Assembly: GCA_046482845.1 (NCBI GenBank)
Contig: JAWOEJ010000375.1
Coordinates: 1-18,246, forward strand
Origin: DATFJZ01 sp046482845
Lineage (GTDB): Bacteria > Desulfobacterota > Desulfobacteria > Desulfobacterales > Desulfobacteraceae
Direction: 5' to 3'
DNA length: 18,246 bases
Shown here in pieces: positions 1 to 7,782 of the stretch (the first letter of the stretch is position 1; each line of letters opens with the position of its first letter). The position numbers and the translations under genes are program-made. The notes under the pieces are model-generated. The model was not told the origin of the DNA. It made no database searches and saw only the letters and a list, made by a program, of their open reading frames with translations.

Positions 1-189
1 TGTCAGGAACATTGAGAACCAAAGGAGATCAGACTTTTTCCCTGCCAGGCGTTAAGAAAATCAAGCTGTTTGAGGACCAGTGGCCGCAGTTCTTGATTTT
101 TAGCCTGGCAGGGAAAAAGTCCTCCGTCGTTCTCGTTCCTGACAGGCAACCGCTGGGGGCGGCGGTATTCAAAAAACTTGATAACCGAG
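1..189 (+). repeat. MITE-like palindromic element, copy 1 (left end outside window)
   Basis: This copy matches the complete element at 1267-1508 but lacks its left terminal repeat and about 50 bases because the window begins inside it. Its right end is the terminal repeat CTTGATAACCGAG (177-189). Inside are nested inverted repeats: a middle stem with arms near 32-50 and 103-121, and an inner stem AAGAA (54-58) with TTCTT (90-94) around a conserved 31-base loop. No gene is encoded; the short ORFs across it are by-products of the palindrome. Confidence 0.85.
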
Positions 190-202
190 TAATACGATAT
201 CA

Positions 203-312
203 CTCGATGATCAGTTTTTTCTATCGCAGAAGCAGTTAAGAGCCCTCCGATGGTCGCTGTTCTGACAGGCAACCGCTGAGGGCGCCGGTATTCAAACAAC
301 TTGATGATCGAG
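203..312 (+). repeat. Internally deleted MITE copy (110 bp)
   Basis: The left terminal repeat begins CTCGATGATCAG and the right one ends CTTGATGATCGAG. Between them only part of the right arm remains (GACAGGCAACCGCTGAGGGC, near 265-284); the middle and inner stems are gone. It lies 13 bases after copy 1, so the two are nearly tandem. The 5-bp flanks TATCA and TAAAA do not match, so a clean target duplication is not seen. Confidence 0.75.
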
Positions 313-533
313 TAAAAATTTGATAATGGCGTTTCAGGTGTCTTAAAAAAATAAGTAAAGTGTCCCTATATTTCTATATTTCTGAAAGACCGGTTGTGCA
401 GATGCATGGATTAGAAAAATATCGACAAGAGATATGAAATATGATTTAATCTGATTTTAATGCATAAGTCAGCTGCATCTGAGATTTTTGTGCCCTTTTT
501 TCGGATTTAACCAATTGTCTGCTAAAAATAGAT

Positions 534-640
534 TGTCAAGTTTTCATGGAAGAACCGATTAAGCGCCCCCAGGGCTTGCTCTGTCAGGAATATTGAGAGC
601 CAGAGGAGATAATAAGGCGTTTTTCCCTGACAGCCTGGAT
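534..640 (+). repeat. Degenerate left-half MITE fragment
   Basis: From a decayed TGTCAAGTTTTC end, the sequence follows the left half of the full element with scattered mismatches: ATGGAAG, CCGATTAAG, GCCCCCAG, CTGTCAGGAA, then ATTGAGAGCCAGAGGAGAT. It loses similarity around 640. No right terminal repeat can be recognised downstream. It is probably an old, eroded copy. Confidence 0.65.
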
Positions 641-721
641 TTCATACCATAGCTGTACTATGATCTGGCAGGATAACAATATGGCACGATTTTGATATGG
701 CAGTCATGGGCCTTAGGCTTA

Positions 722-757
722 CAGCTGTTAACTGAGTACTGACGGCTGATGGCTTTT
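722..757 (+). repeat. Short dispersed hairpin repeat, copy 1
   Basis: AGCTGTTAACTGAGTACTGA followed by a CTGATGGCTTT tail repeats, with a 5-base-shorter right arm, at 3328-3383. Both copies stand just upstream of a gene start and are followed by an A-rich run. This copy folds less well than the second one. Confidence 0.6.
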
Positions 758-768
758 ATTTAAAAAAA

Positions 769-1221
769 ATGGAATTGAATATGTTAGACATTGTAAAAAA
801 AAGTTTTGCCTTTAATTCCCTTGGTCAGACGGATCTGGAGAAAATTGTTCAAATCAGTGAAAAAAGAAAGACTCAGGAAGGAGAAATTCTTGCAGAAGAA
901 AAACAAAGAGCAGCGTTTTATTTTCTCCTTGTTTCCGGAGCACTTATGATTTCCATGGACAGTGAAAAGGCCTGTGTCCTGGACAGAGCAGGGGATTTTG
1001 CAGGATTTGGCCTTTTGTCTTCAAAAGGACTTTATATCAGCCGGGTCACATCTCTTTTAAATGGGGAAGTCATTGCGGTCAGCCGTAACGGTTTGCTGGA
1101 TATCATCGGTGACAATTCCAGTGCCGGAGAGATTATCATGGAAAACTGGCGGCAGTTTTCAGCAAAGAAATGTCCCTTTTTAAAGACAGACAATTACCTG
1201 TCAGCAGAGTATCAGTATTAG
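769..1221 (+). CDS. Stand-alone cyclic-nucleotide-binding-domain-like protein
   Basis: The 150-residue product resembles the N-terminal sensory beta-barrel of Crp/Fnr proteins. An F-x-x-L-x-x-x-D-L-E-K-I opening helix (about residues 14-28) is followed by an E-G-E-I-L turn (about 38-42) and a Y-F-L-L-V-S-G-A-L strand (about 51-59). There is no helix-turn-helix after the barrel, so it is unlikely to bind DNA alone. Residues of a true cAMP phosphate-binding cassette are not obvious, so the ligand is unknown. Two ATG starts (769 and 781) are possible; the second has a weak GGA nine bases upstream. It is flanked by a hairpin repeat on the left and a MITE on the right, so operon links are unclear. 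The assignment rests on the pattern of the fold rather than on decisive motifs. Confidence 0.6.
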   Translation: MELNMLDIVKKSFAFNSLGQTDLEKIVQISEKRKTQEGEILAEEKQRAAFYFLLVSGALMISMDSEKACVLDRAGDFAGFGLLSSKGLYISRVTSLLNGEVIAVSRNGLLDIIGDNSSAGEIIMENWRQFSAKKCPFLKTDNYLSAEYQY

Positions 1222-1266
1222 GTTCACAGCTTTGCCGGGAAATTCTAAAATAGAATTTTCTTTTAA

Positions 1267-1508
1267 CTCGATGATCAAGTTTTTATGGAAGGGCCGATTA
1301 AGAGCCCCCAGCGGTTGCCTGTCAGGAACATTGAGAACCAAAGGAGATCAGACTTTTTACCTGTCAGGCGTTGCGACAATCAAGCTGTTTGAGGACCAGT
1401 GGCCGCAGGTCGCCGATTTTTAGCCTGGCAGGGAAAAGTCCTCCGTCGGTCGCTGTTCTGACAGGCAACCGCTGGGGGCGGTGCTATTCAAAAAACCTGA
1501 TGATCGAG
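1267..1508 (+). repeat. Complete MITE-like palindromic element, copy 2 (242 bp)
   Basis: The ends are CTCGATGATCAAGTTTTT and its imperfect complement, which finishes CTGATGATCGAG. The element is flanked on both sides by TTTAA (1262-1266 and 1509-1513), a 5-bp target duplication. Inside are nested stems: an outer pair near 1304-1327 and 1456-1479, a middle pair near 1351-1370 and 1423-1440, and an inner pair GCGAC (1373-1377) with GTCGC (1409-1413). No transposase is encoded, so mobility would need an enzyme supplied from elsewhere. Confidence 0.9.
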
Positions 1509-1545
1509 TTTAAGGATTAACAGTTATCAAATATGGAGGTGTGAT

Positions 1546-1968
1546 TTGAACGGTTTAGAGGCCATAGCGGCAAATAATGGATGGGCGATTTCTGTTGTGG
1601 GCGTATCCATTGTTTTTACCGGGCTTGTTCTTCTTTCGTTTGCGATTGCCCAGATGCATAAAATTCTGGCATTGTGGGACAATAGAAAGTCCCTTTCTCT
1701 TTTCCAGCCCAGGAAAGAATCAAAGCCCGCCCCCCCTGAGATTATATTTTCAGAAAAAGAAAAGGAATCAGCCAGGCAGTTCTATCTTTTATCTAAAACC
1801 TTGAAGGATTCCTTTTCTATCCAGCGCATTCTGGACATGGCAGAGGTAAGCGGACTTGAAGCCCCCCATTCCAGGCTTTATACCCTGATTAAAGCAAAGA
1901 TAGTTGCACCGGACAACAAGGGGTTTTTTTTCTGGGACAGAGAGATGTTTAAAAAACTGTCCAGCTGA
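1546..1968 (+). CDS. OadG-like gamma subunit of Na+-translocating decarboxylase
   Basis: The 140-residue protein has one N-terminal membrane helix (about residues 13-37) followed by a charged cytoplasmic tail. This is the architecture of the small gamma subunit that links the carboxyltransferase alpha subunit to the beta channel in oxaloacetate, methylmalonyl-CoA and glutaconyl-CoA decarboxylases. The start is TTG, chosen because GGAGGT lies about five bases upstream (1535-1540). The gene sits 38 bases after a MITE and 167 bases before the beta subunit gene, which supports the call. The tail (about residues 60-140) is longer than in minimal gamma subunits and I recognise no domain in it. Gamma subunits are poorly conserved, so the assignment depends partly on context. 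Confidence 0.65.
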   Translation: MNGLEAIAANNGWAISVVGVSIVFTGLVLLSFAIAQMHKILALWDNRKSLSLFQPRKESKPAPPEIIFSEKEKESARQFYLLSKTLKDSFSIQRILDMAEVSGLEAPHSRLYTLIKAKIVAPDNKGFFFWDREMFKKLSS

Positions 1969-2135
1969 ATTTTTAAAAAAAGGGAACTAAAGCAATCACA
2001 GACAAAAGATTTGCTGCTTAAGTGAACACTCACCCTGCTGTATTATTTTTCAAACTGCTGATCTGTTGAAAAGCAGGATATTTTCAGTGCAGTGGTAAGG
2101 GGTGTAAACCAAGGAAACAAAGTTAAGGGAAAGAG

Positions 2136-3263
2136 ATGGAGAATCTTTTTATAGAATTTTTTCAAAATACAGGTTTCTTTTTGTGTGACTACCGTAATCT
2201 TGTCATGATCATGGTGGGCATTGTCTTTATCTACCTGGGTATTGCCAAGCATTATGAGCCGCTGCTGCTGGTTCCCATTGGTTTTGGCATACTCATGGGA
2301 AATATTCCTGTCTTCTATGGACTCGGGCTTGGAATATATGAAGATAACAGTGTGCTGCATTATCTTTACTACGGGGTAACCCTGGGTATTTATCCGCCCC
2401 TGATATTTCTGGGCATAGGTGCCATGACCGATTTTTCAACTCTGCTGGCCAGGCCGGTGCTCATGCTTTTAGGTGCGGCTGCCCAGACAGGGATTTTTAT
2501 TACTTTTCTGGGTGCGCTTGCTTTGGGGTTTCTGCCCAATGAGGCCGCTTCCATTGGTATCATAGGCGGTGCTGACGGGCCGACTGCCATTTTTCTTACG
2601 GCAAAACTGGCTCCGAAACTCATCGGTCCCATTGCTGTTGCGGCCTATTCCTATATGGCGCTGGTTCCGGTGATTCAGCCCCCCATCATGAAGCTTTTAA
2701 CCACGCGCAAAGAGCGGCTGATAAGAATGGAGGAACCCCGTGAGGTGTCCAAAAGGGAAAAAATAGTCTTCCCCATAGCTGCGTTTCTGCTTTGCTGCTT
2801 TCTGGCACCGGCAGCCCTGCCCCTGCTTGGTATGCTCTGTTTCGGCAATCTCCTCAAGGAGGCTGTTGTCACAGAAAGACTGGCTCAGGCCGCCAGAAAT
2901 GCCATTATTGATTCCGTGACCATACTTCTCGGCATGACGGTCGGGGCAAGTACCCAGGGGGATGTTTTTCTTACCACAGATTCAGTGAAAATTTTTATTC
3001 TGGGGGCATTGTCCTTTTGTGTGGCAACGGCCTGCGGTCTTATATTTGCCAAAGTCATGAATCTTTTTTTAAAGACCAAGATCAATCCCCTGCTTGGGGC
3101 GGCCGGGGTATCTGCTGTTCCTGATTCAGCCCGGGTGGTGCAGATGGTCGGGCAGCGGGAAGATCCAACCAATTTTCTTCTGATGCACGCCATGGCACCC
3201 AATATTTCCGGTGTCATTGGGTCTGCTGTGGCAGCAGGTGTGCTGTGGAGTTTTATGTCCTAG
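2136..3263 (+). CDS. Na+-translocating decarboxylase beta subunit (OadB/GcdB/MmdB family)
   Basis: The 375-residue polytopic membrane protein is full length for the family. It carries the hallmark G-G-A-D-G-P-T motif (Asp147), whose aspartate in the Klebsiella oxaloacetate decarboxylase is central to Na+ translocation, and the conserved A-A-G-V-S-A-V-P-D-S-A-R-V segment near the C-terminus. The subunit catalyses decarboxylation of carboxybiotin coupled to export of Na+ across the inner membrane. AGGGA precedes the ATG. A gamma-like gene lies upstream, but no biotin-carrier or carboxyltransferase alpha gene lies in the window, so the substrate (oxaloacetate, methylmalonyl-CoA or glutaconyl-CoA) cannot be decided. 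The neighbouring crotonase would fit an acyl-CoA substrate, but that is inference. Confidence 0.93.
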   Translation: MENLFIEFFQNTGFFLCDYRNLVMIMVGIVFIYLGIAKHYEPLLLVPIGFGILMGNIPVFYGLGLGIYEDNSVLHYLYYGVTLGIYPPLIFLGIGAMTDFSTLLARPVLMLLGAAAQTGIFITFLGALALGFLPNEAASIGIIGGADGPTAIFLTAKLAPKLIGPIAVAAYSYMALVPVIQPPIMKLLTTRKERLIRMEEPREVSKREKIVFPIAAFLLCCFLAPAALPLLGMLCFGNLLKEAVVTERLAQAARNAIIDSVTILLGMTVGASTQGDVFLTTDSVKIFILGALSFCVATACGLIFAKVMNLFLKTKINPLLGAAGVSAVPDSARVVQMVGQREDPTNFLLMHAMAPNISGVIGSAVAAGVLWSFMS

Positions 3264-3327
3264 AAGGGGAGTATCGGTATTACACGACTTTCATATAACC
3301 CGCATGTCCTGGCGGACACAACAAAGC

Positions 3328-3383
3328 ATGAAAGCTTTTAGCTGTTAGCTGAGTACTGACAGCTGACAGCTGATGGCTTTCAT
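3328..3383 (+). repeat. Hairpin repeat, copy 2 (24-bp arms)
   Basis: Arms 3328-3351 and 3360-3383 match at 20 of 24 positions around the loop AGTACTGA, running from ATGAAAGC to GCTTTCAT with repeated AGCTG units inside. A related copy lies at 722-757. It falls in the probable 5' leader of the next gene and is followed by an A run, so on the plus strand it is not a standard terminator. It could be a REP-type element or a leader structure. Confidence 0.75.
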
Positions 3384-3414
3384 ATAAAAAAAAGAATAAG
3401 TGGAGGTTCCTTAT

Positions 3415-4176
3415 ATGCTGGAAACACGAATGGAAGATCAGATTCTTATTGCAACACTGAAAAATGGAAAAACCAATTCAATAACAGAAAAGACCCTAAA
3501 TTCGCTTAAAACAGCAGTTGAAACAGTTAAAAAGGACGAGTCCGTCAAAGGGCTGATTCTTACTGGAAACAATCGGTTTTTTTCCAGCGGATTTGACCTT
3601 CATACGTTCATGGGGTTTGAAACACTGGATCAGGCCGTTGATTTTTTAACCCGGGCAGATCAGGTGCTTCTGGATCTTTTTTTGTGTCCCAAACCGGTTG
3701 TGGCAGCCATGAACGGGCACGCTGCTGCTGGGGGGCTTATTTTCTCCATGGCATGCGACTACAGGATCGTCACGGATCATCCCAAAATAAAGATCGGCAT
3801 GACAGAGATAAAAATCGGTGTACCCCTTTCAGCGGCCCAGAGTGCGGTAATGCGGTTCGGGCTTGATTCTGATAAAAAATTCAGGGATGTGATGTATTTT
3901 GCTGAGATGGTGGATGTGAAAAAAGCCCGTGACCTGGAGATAGTGGATGAAATTGTTGATGCCAGAACCCTCATTGACAGAGCAAAAGAAATTGTATCGT
4001 TGTGGATTGATACCCCTGCACGGCCTTTCTGCAGGATCAAGGAAGAGCTAAAAAAAGAGACGGGTGAGCATATTGCACGTCGGTTAAAAGAAAAGGACTG
4101 GCACGGGGCCTTGAATTGTTTTTTCAAAAAAGAGGTTAAGGACACCCTTGCCTTTGTACAGTCTTCAATGGAATAA
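3415..4176 (+). CDS. Enoyl-CoA hydratase/isomerase family protein (isomerase-like)
   Basis: This is a crotonase-fold protein of 253 residues. The oxyanion-hole segments are F-F-S-S-G-F-D-L (about residues 55-62) and N-G-H-A-A-A-G-G (about 100-107). Of the two catalytic glutamates of hydratases, the first is replaced (Ile109 in the position of the Glu before L-A-x-x-C-D) and the second is kept (Glu131 in M-T-E-I-K-I-G). This pattern is known from delta3-delta2-enoyl-CoA isomerases, which use a single glutamate, so isomerisation is more likely than hydration. I chose ATG 3415 over an upstream in-frame GTG at 3400 because GGAGG at 3402-3406 is well spaced for it. It is convergent with proX. Its exact acyl-CoA substrate cannot be read from the sequence. 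Confidence 0.85.
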   Translation: MLETRMEDQILIATLKNGKTNSITEKTLNSLKTAVETVKKDESVKGLILTGNNRFFSSGFDLHTFMGFETLDQAVDFLTRADQVLLDLFLCPKPVVAAMNGHAAAGGLIFSMACDYRIVTDHPKIKIGMTEIKIGVPLSAAQSAVMRFGLDSDKKFRDVMYFAEMVDVKKARDLEIVDEIVDARTLIDRAKEIVSLWIDTPARPFCRIKEELKKETGEHIARRLKEKDWHGALNCFFKKEVKDTLAFVQSSME

Positions 4177-4193
4177 AAAATCTATAGAATAAA

Positions 4194-4238
4194 AAAAACT
4201 GCAGTTGACAGCAGATAAGGCTGTCAACTGCAGTTTTT
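4194..4238. terminator. Bidirectional intrinsic terminator
   Basis: A perfect 18-bp stem (AAAAACTGCAGTTGACAG with its complement at 4221-4238) encloses a 9-base loop. The arm ends are an A run on one side and a T run on the other, so the hairpin can end transcription from both strands. It stands exactly between the convergent crotonase gene and proX. Confidence 0.9.
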
Positions 4239-4270
4239 GCAATAGACCTTCTTATTTATTTACAGATATT

Positions 4271-5122
4271 TTATTTTAACCACTGATTTACCATGTCTGG
4301 ATTTTCTTTTATCCATTTTTTTGCTGAATCGTAGGGTTCAGCCCCTTCTGCATTCCAGCCCATCTGCTGACCGATTTCCGCAAGCGTCCAGTGAAAATTG
4401 TCCAGAAAACTGTATACCTCAGGCATGTCTTCTTTCAGTCCTTTGCGTACTATGGTTGCAATGTGTTCTGATCCGCCGTAAACTTTTTTGGGATCTTTGA
4501 GGTATTTAAGGTCCCATCTGGCAAATTTCCAGTGGGGAGTCCATCCGGTTACAGCGACCCATTCCTTGTTTTTGATTTTGTTGCCAAGGGTGGCTGTCAT
4601 CATTGCACCGCTTGAATCCACCAGTCTTATCTTGTCAAGATTGTAATCTTCAAGTGCTTTTTCTGTTTTGCTCATGATACCGGCTCCTGGATCAATGCCG
4701 ATGATTTTGCCGTCAAACTTGTCTGCATGGTCGTTCATTTCGCTGATGCAGTCAATGGTGACATACTGGGGCACAACAATACCAATGCCGGCGCCCTCAC
4801 AGTTAGATCCGAGGTTGATCACATCATCCTTTACCTTGTCAAGATAATGGCCATGGGTAATGGGCAGCCAGGCCGTTGTCATTGCATCAATGTCCCCGGT
4901 TTCAAGGGCTTTCCACATGGCAGCCGCACTTACCGGCAGCATGGTTACATCGTAGCCCATTTTTTCCTGAAGAACAGCTTTTACGGTATTGCTTGATGCG
5001 GTTGCACAGGCCCATTCAACATAGCCGATTTTAATTTTGCCTTTTCCAGCCAGGGCTGGAGACCCAAATCCTGCAATTAGAAAAAGTGCAGCTAAAAGGA
5101 TTGCAAATAATCTTGTTTTCAT
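4271..5122 (-). CDS. proX: Glycine betaine/proline-binding periplasmic protein ProX
   Basis: The 283-residue protein starts with a Sec signal peptide (charged M-K-T-R, hydrophobic core, A-L-A cut near residue 25) and continues as an OpuAC-type solute-binding protein. Tryptophans suited to a cation-pi box for quaternary ammonium groups are visible at Trp37 (Y-V-E-W), Trp85 (A-W-L-P) and Trp194, Trp198 and Trp203. It delivers betaine-like osmolytes to the ProW permease. GGAGGAAAG lies just upstream of the ATG. The gene is last in a proV-proW-proX operon, 75 bases after proW, and ends at the shared terminator. Choline or proline betaine are alternative ligands; the family assignment is secure. 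Confidence 0.93.
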   Translation of the reverse strand: MKTRLFAILLAALFLIAGFGSPALAGKGKIKIGYVEWACATASSNTVKAVLQEKMGYDVTMLPVSAAAMWKALETGDIDAMTTAWLPITHGHYLDKVKDDVINLGSNCEGAGIGIVVPQYVTIDCISEMNDHADKFDGKIIGIDPGAGIMSKTEKALEDYNLDKIRLVDSSGAMMTATLGNKIKNKEWVAVTGWTPHWKFARWDLKYLKDPKKVYGGSEHIATIVRKGLKEDMPEVYSFLDNFHWTLAEIGQQMGWNAEGAEPYDSAKKWIKENPDMVNQWLK

Positions 5123-5197
5123 AACTTTCCTCCATAAATTTAATTGTTTTCTATTAATTGTTTTCTACTACACATCAGAAACCTGAAAGGTTTGCTG

Positions 5198-6031
5198 TTA
5201 CTGCTTTTGTTCGCCGAACTGCTGCATGACCCTGTCAAGGATAATGGCTACAATAACAATGCCGAGTCCTGCTTCAAACCCCCGGCCGGGCTGAAGTCGC
5301 TGTATGGCTTTCCATACCTCTCCGCCAAGCCCACGAGCACCGATCATTGCAGCAATAACTACCATGGAAAGGGCCAGCATAATGGTCTGGTTGATTCCGG
5401 CCATAATGGTCGGGGTGGCAATGGGGATCTGCAGCTTTGTCAGTTTCTGCCATTTGGTACAGGCAAAGGCATCTGCCGCTTCCACCAGTTCTGTAGGTAC
5501 CTGACGTATACCAAGGGATGTCAGCCGGATGGCAGGGGGAACTGAAAAGATCACGGTTGAAAAGATAGCGGCCACTGGTCCCAGTCCAAAAAAGGGGATG
5601 GCTGGAATCAGGTATACAAATGCCGGCATGGTCTGCATAAAATCAAGGATCGGCATTATAATTCTGAAAAAGGTTTTGTTCAGGGCGGCCATTATTCCCA
5701 GAGGCACACCAATGACAATGGAGACAAGGGTGGCAATGAGAACCAGGGCAATGGTGCTGACTGTTGGGTCCCACAGTCCCATATTCCATATAAGCAGAAG
5801 ACCAATCAGTGAAAAGATTCCCAGGCCGTGTCCTTTTTTCCGGGTAATATACCATGCACCGGCAGAAATGATAAGAATGAGAATCAACGGATTAAAAAAC
5901 ATAAGGACGTTGTGAATGATATCGATCCCTGATTCTGTCACTGTTGAGATCCCCTTTGTGATAAAGGAGAATTTATCAACAAAAAAATCTATGGATGATT
6001 CTATGGCTTGTCCAATGGGTAATTTATACAT
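5198..6031 (-). CDS. proW: Glycine betaine/proline ABC transporter permease ProW
   Basis: The 277-residue inner-membrane protein has several hydrophobic segments and the cytoplasmic EAA loop (E-A-A-D-A-F-A-C-T-K-W-Q-K-L at about 184-197), which contacts the ATPase. The G-A-R-G-L-G segment (about 231-236) is typical of betaine permeases. The N-terminus before the first membrane span (about 40 residues) is shorter than in Escherichia coli ProW. The ATG follows the proV stop by only two bases, and its AGGAGA ribosome site lies inside the end of proV, suggesting translational coupling. Confidence 0.94.
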   Translation of the reverse strand: MYKLPIGQAIESSIDFFVDKFSFITKGISTVTESGIDIIHNVLMFFNPLILILIISAGAWYITRKKGHGLGIFSLIGLLLIWNMGLWDPTVSTIALVLIATLVSIVIGVPLGIMAALNKTFFRIIMPILDFMQTMPAFVYLIPAIPFFGLGPVAAIFSTVIFSVPPAIRLTSLGIRQVPTELVEAADAFACTKWQKLTKLQIPIATPTIMAGINQTIMLALSMVVIAAMIGARGLGGEVWKAIQRLQPGRGFEAGLGIVIVAIILDRVMQQFGEQKQ

Positions 6032-6033
6032 AT

Positions 6034-7230
6034 CTATTTGTCTCCTTCCTGGATATTGTCTGCAAGTCCAGTAAACAATGAGGTTTTAGTCACTACACCC
6101 ATAAGCCTGCCGTTTTCATTGACAACAGCAATGGGATAGGGCTTGTCGTTTATAATATTGAAAAGCTCATTGGCAGGTGTATCAGGAGCTACGATTGTAT
6201 GGTCGTCCTTCATAAAGGTGTGGAGATCTTTTTCCCCTTTTTTGCTGGCGGTTACTGCATCTTCTATTGTGACAACGCCCTGGAGTTTTTTGTCCTTGCG
6301 GACAAAAAGATAGTCTGACCCTGCTTTGCTCATTCTGTGTATGGCTGTTTTGGGTCCGTCTGTCTCATAATAGGAAAGTTCCAGGGGTTTAATCATGACA
6401 TTTTCTGCTGTAATAATTTTGGACATATCCACATCTTCAACAAATTTTGCCACGTAGTCGTTGGCCGGGTTGGTTAGAATTTCTTCTGCCGTGCCCTGCT
6501 GGACTATGACACCATCCTTCATCAGAACAATCCTGTCCCCGAGTTTCAAGGCTTCATCAAGATCATGGCTGACAAAAAGTATGGTTTTCTGCATTTCCTC
6601 CTGAAGGGCGAGGAGTTCATCCTGCATATCCCTTCTGATCAGGGGGTCCAATGCACTGAACGCCTCATCCATGAGCATAATGTCTGCATCCAGGGCCAGA
6701 GCCCTTGCAAGGCCGACCCGCTGCTGCATACCGCCGGACAGCTGATCCGGGTAAGAAGATTCCCATCCCTTGAGGCCTACCTGTTCCAGGGCTTTTAATG
6801 CGGCATTGGTTCGCTCTTCCGGGTCTACATTTTTAACTTCAAGACCGAATTCCGTATTTTTAAGCACTGTTCTATGGGGAAACAGAGCAAAATTCTGAAA
6901 TACCATGCCGAAATGATCCAGTCTGCACTGCCGCAATTCATCTATGGAGAGTTTTGTTACATCTTTTCCGTCAACAAACACCTTTCCCTGTGTTGGATCG
7001 ATGAGCCTGTTGACCAGACGGATCAGCGTTGATTTGCCGCTGCCGGAAAGCCCCATAATAACAACGATCTCGCCTTCATTGACATAAAAATTGGCATTGG
7101 CCACGCCAACTCCCATGCCTGTTTCATTCATGATTTCGTCCTTGGACTTTCCCTGCTCAAGGAGTTTAACCCCCTTTTCAGGGTCATGACCAAAAACCTT
7201 ATACAAATTTTCTACGCGTACTTTTTCCAT
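6034..7230 (-). CDS. proV: Glycine betaine/proline ABC transporter ATP-binding protein ProV with CBS pair
   Basis: This is a complete ABC ATPase of 398 residues: Walker A G-L-S-G-S-G-K-S-T (60-68), signature L-S-G-G-M-Q-Q (164-170), Walker B D-I-M-L-M-D-E-A (183-190) and switch His222. A C-terminal tandem CBS module (about 275-390) follows, as in ProV and OpuAA, where such domains sense ionic strength and gate transport. The N-terminal G-H-D-P-E-K-G-V-K-L-L segment is also typical of this subfamily. AGGAGA precedes the ATG. It is the first gene of the transporter operon, with a MarR-family gene 88 bases upstream on the same strand. Confidence 0.96.
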   Translation of the reverse strand: MEKVRVENLYKVFGHDPEKGVKLLEQGKSKDEIMNETGMGVGVANANFYVNEGEIVVIMGLSGSGKSTLIRLVNRLIDPTQGKVFVDGKDVTKLSIDELRQCRLDHFGMVFQNFALFPHRTVLKNTEFGLEVKNVDPEERTNAALKALEQVGLKGWESSYPDQLSGGMQQRVGLARALALDADIMLMDEAFSALDPLIRRDMQDELLALQEEMQKTILFVSHDLDEALKLGDRIVLMKDGVIVQQGTAEEILTNPANDYVAKFVEDVDMSKIITAENVMIKPLELSYYETDGPKTAIHRMSKAGSDYLFVRKDKKLQGVVTIEDAVTASKKGEKDLHTFMKDDHTIVAPDTPANELFNIINDKPYPIAVVNENGRLMGVVTKTSLFTGLADNIQEGDK

Positions 7231-7318
7231 TAGTCTCCTGCCTTGGTCGTTAGTGGTTTCATGTTTTTATTGGTTAAAGAAAAGCAGAAAAATTAATTTT
7301 CCGTCATAATGATTATAA

Positions 7319-7768
7319 TTAATCAGCGTGCTTTTCTTCAATTAAATTGATGATTTGCCTGACTGCCTGGGCAAGCTCTTCCACTCTTTCCGGCTGCAGT
7401 TTTTTTAAATCCGCTCCAATTTTCTGTTCATAGGGATCAGGCAGAAATTCCCCTATTTTTTTTCCTTTTTCTGTTAAACGGATCAAATAGACTCTTCTGT
7501 CATCTTTTTTTCTTATACGTTCAACAATTTTTTTTTTTTCGAGACGGTCAATTATTCCTGTGATATTGGATGGGGTGACAAATAATTTTCTGCTTAAGTC
7601 AGCCGAAGACAGGGGTCCGTTTACGGCCAGGTTTTTTACCACTCTATTCTGAGAAAGGGTCAGGTCACAGGCTTTGCTTTTCTGAAGCGGGTAAATATAG
7701 GCAGTCCGGACAAGTTCCTGTATGGATGCTATTAAATTGTGGATTGCAGCGGTATTTTTATTTGTCAT
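7319..7768 (-). CDS. MarR-family transcriptional regulator
   Basis: The 149-residue winged-helix protein has a helix-turn-helix at about residues 52-80, with recognition helix T-P-S-N-I-T-G-I-I-D-R-L (65-76), and the wing motif D-D-R-R-V-Y-L-I-R-L-T-E-K-G (89-102), both diagnostic of MarR. It reads toward proVWX with 88 bases between, so it is well placed to control betaine uptake. MarR-type regulators of compatible-solute genes are known in other bacteria (EctR, CosR, GbsR); a matching role here is inference. No strong ribosome site precedes the ATG, only an A-rich run. AT-rich palindromes upstream (7783-7845) could be its own operators. Confidence 0.88.
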   Translation of the reverse strand: MTNKNTAAIHNLIASIQELVRTAYIYPLQKSKACDLTLSQNRVVKNLAVNGPLSSADLSRKLFVTPSNITGIIDRLEKKKIVERIRKKDDRRVYLIRLTEKGKKIGEFLPDPYEQKIGADLKKLQPERVEELAQAVRQIINLIEEKHAD

Positions 7769-7782
7769 TTTTTTATGTTCTT

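Larger units (their letters stand above)
313..768. other. Intergenic region without a recognisable gene
   Basis: I see no supported coding region here. The stretch is AT-rich and contains a degenerate half copy of the MITE (534-640), a small direct repeat of ATATTTCT near 369-384, and a short GAGTACTGA-loop hairpin repeat just before the next gene (722-757). Confidence 0.6.

Noticed and set aside
12..239. Short ORFs across the MITE copies (also 1232-1423)
   Set aside because: They follow the palindromic repeat, have no ribosome site and no protein-like composition, and they change between copies.
1..312. CRISPR array from closely spaced repeats
   Set aside because: The repeats are long, palindromic and irregularly spaced, with no unit-length spacers and no cas genes.
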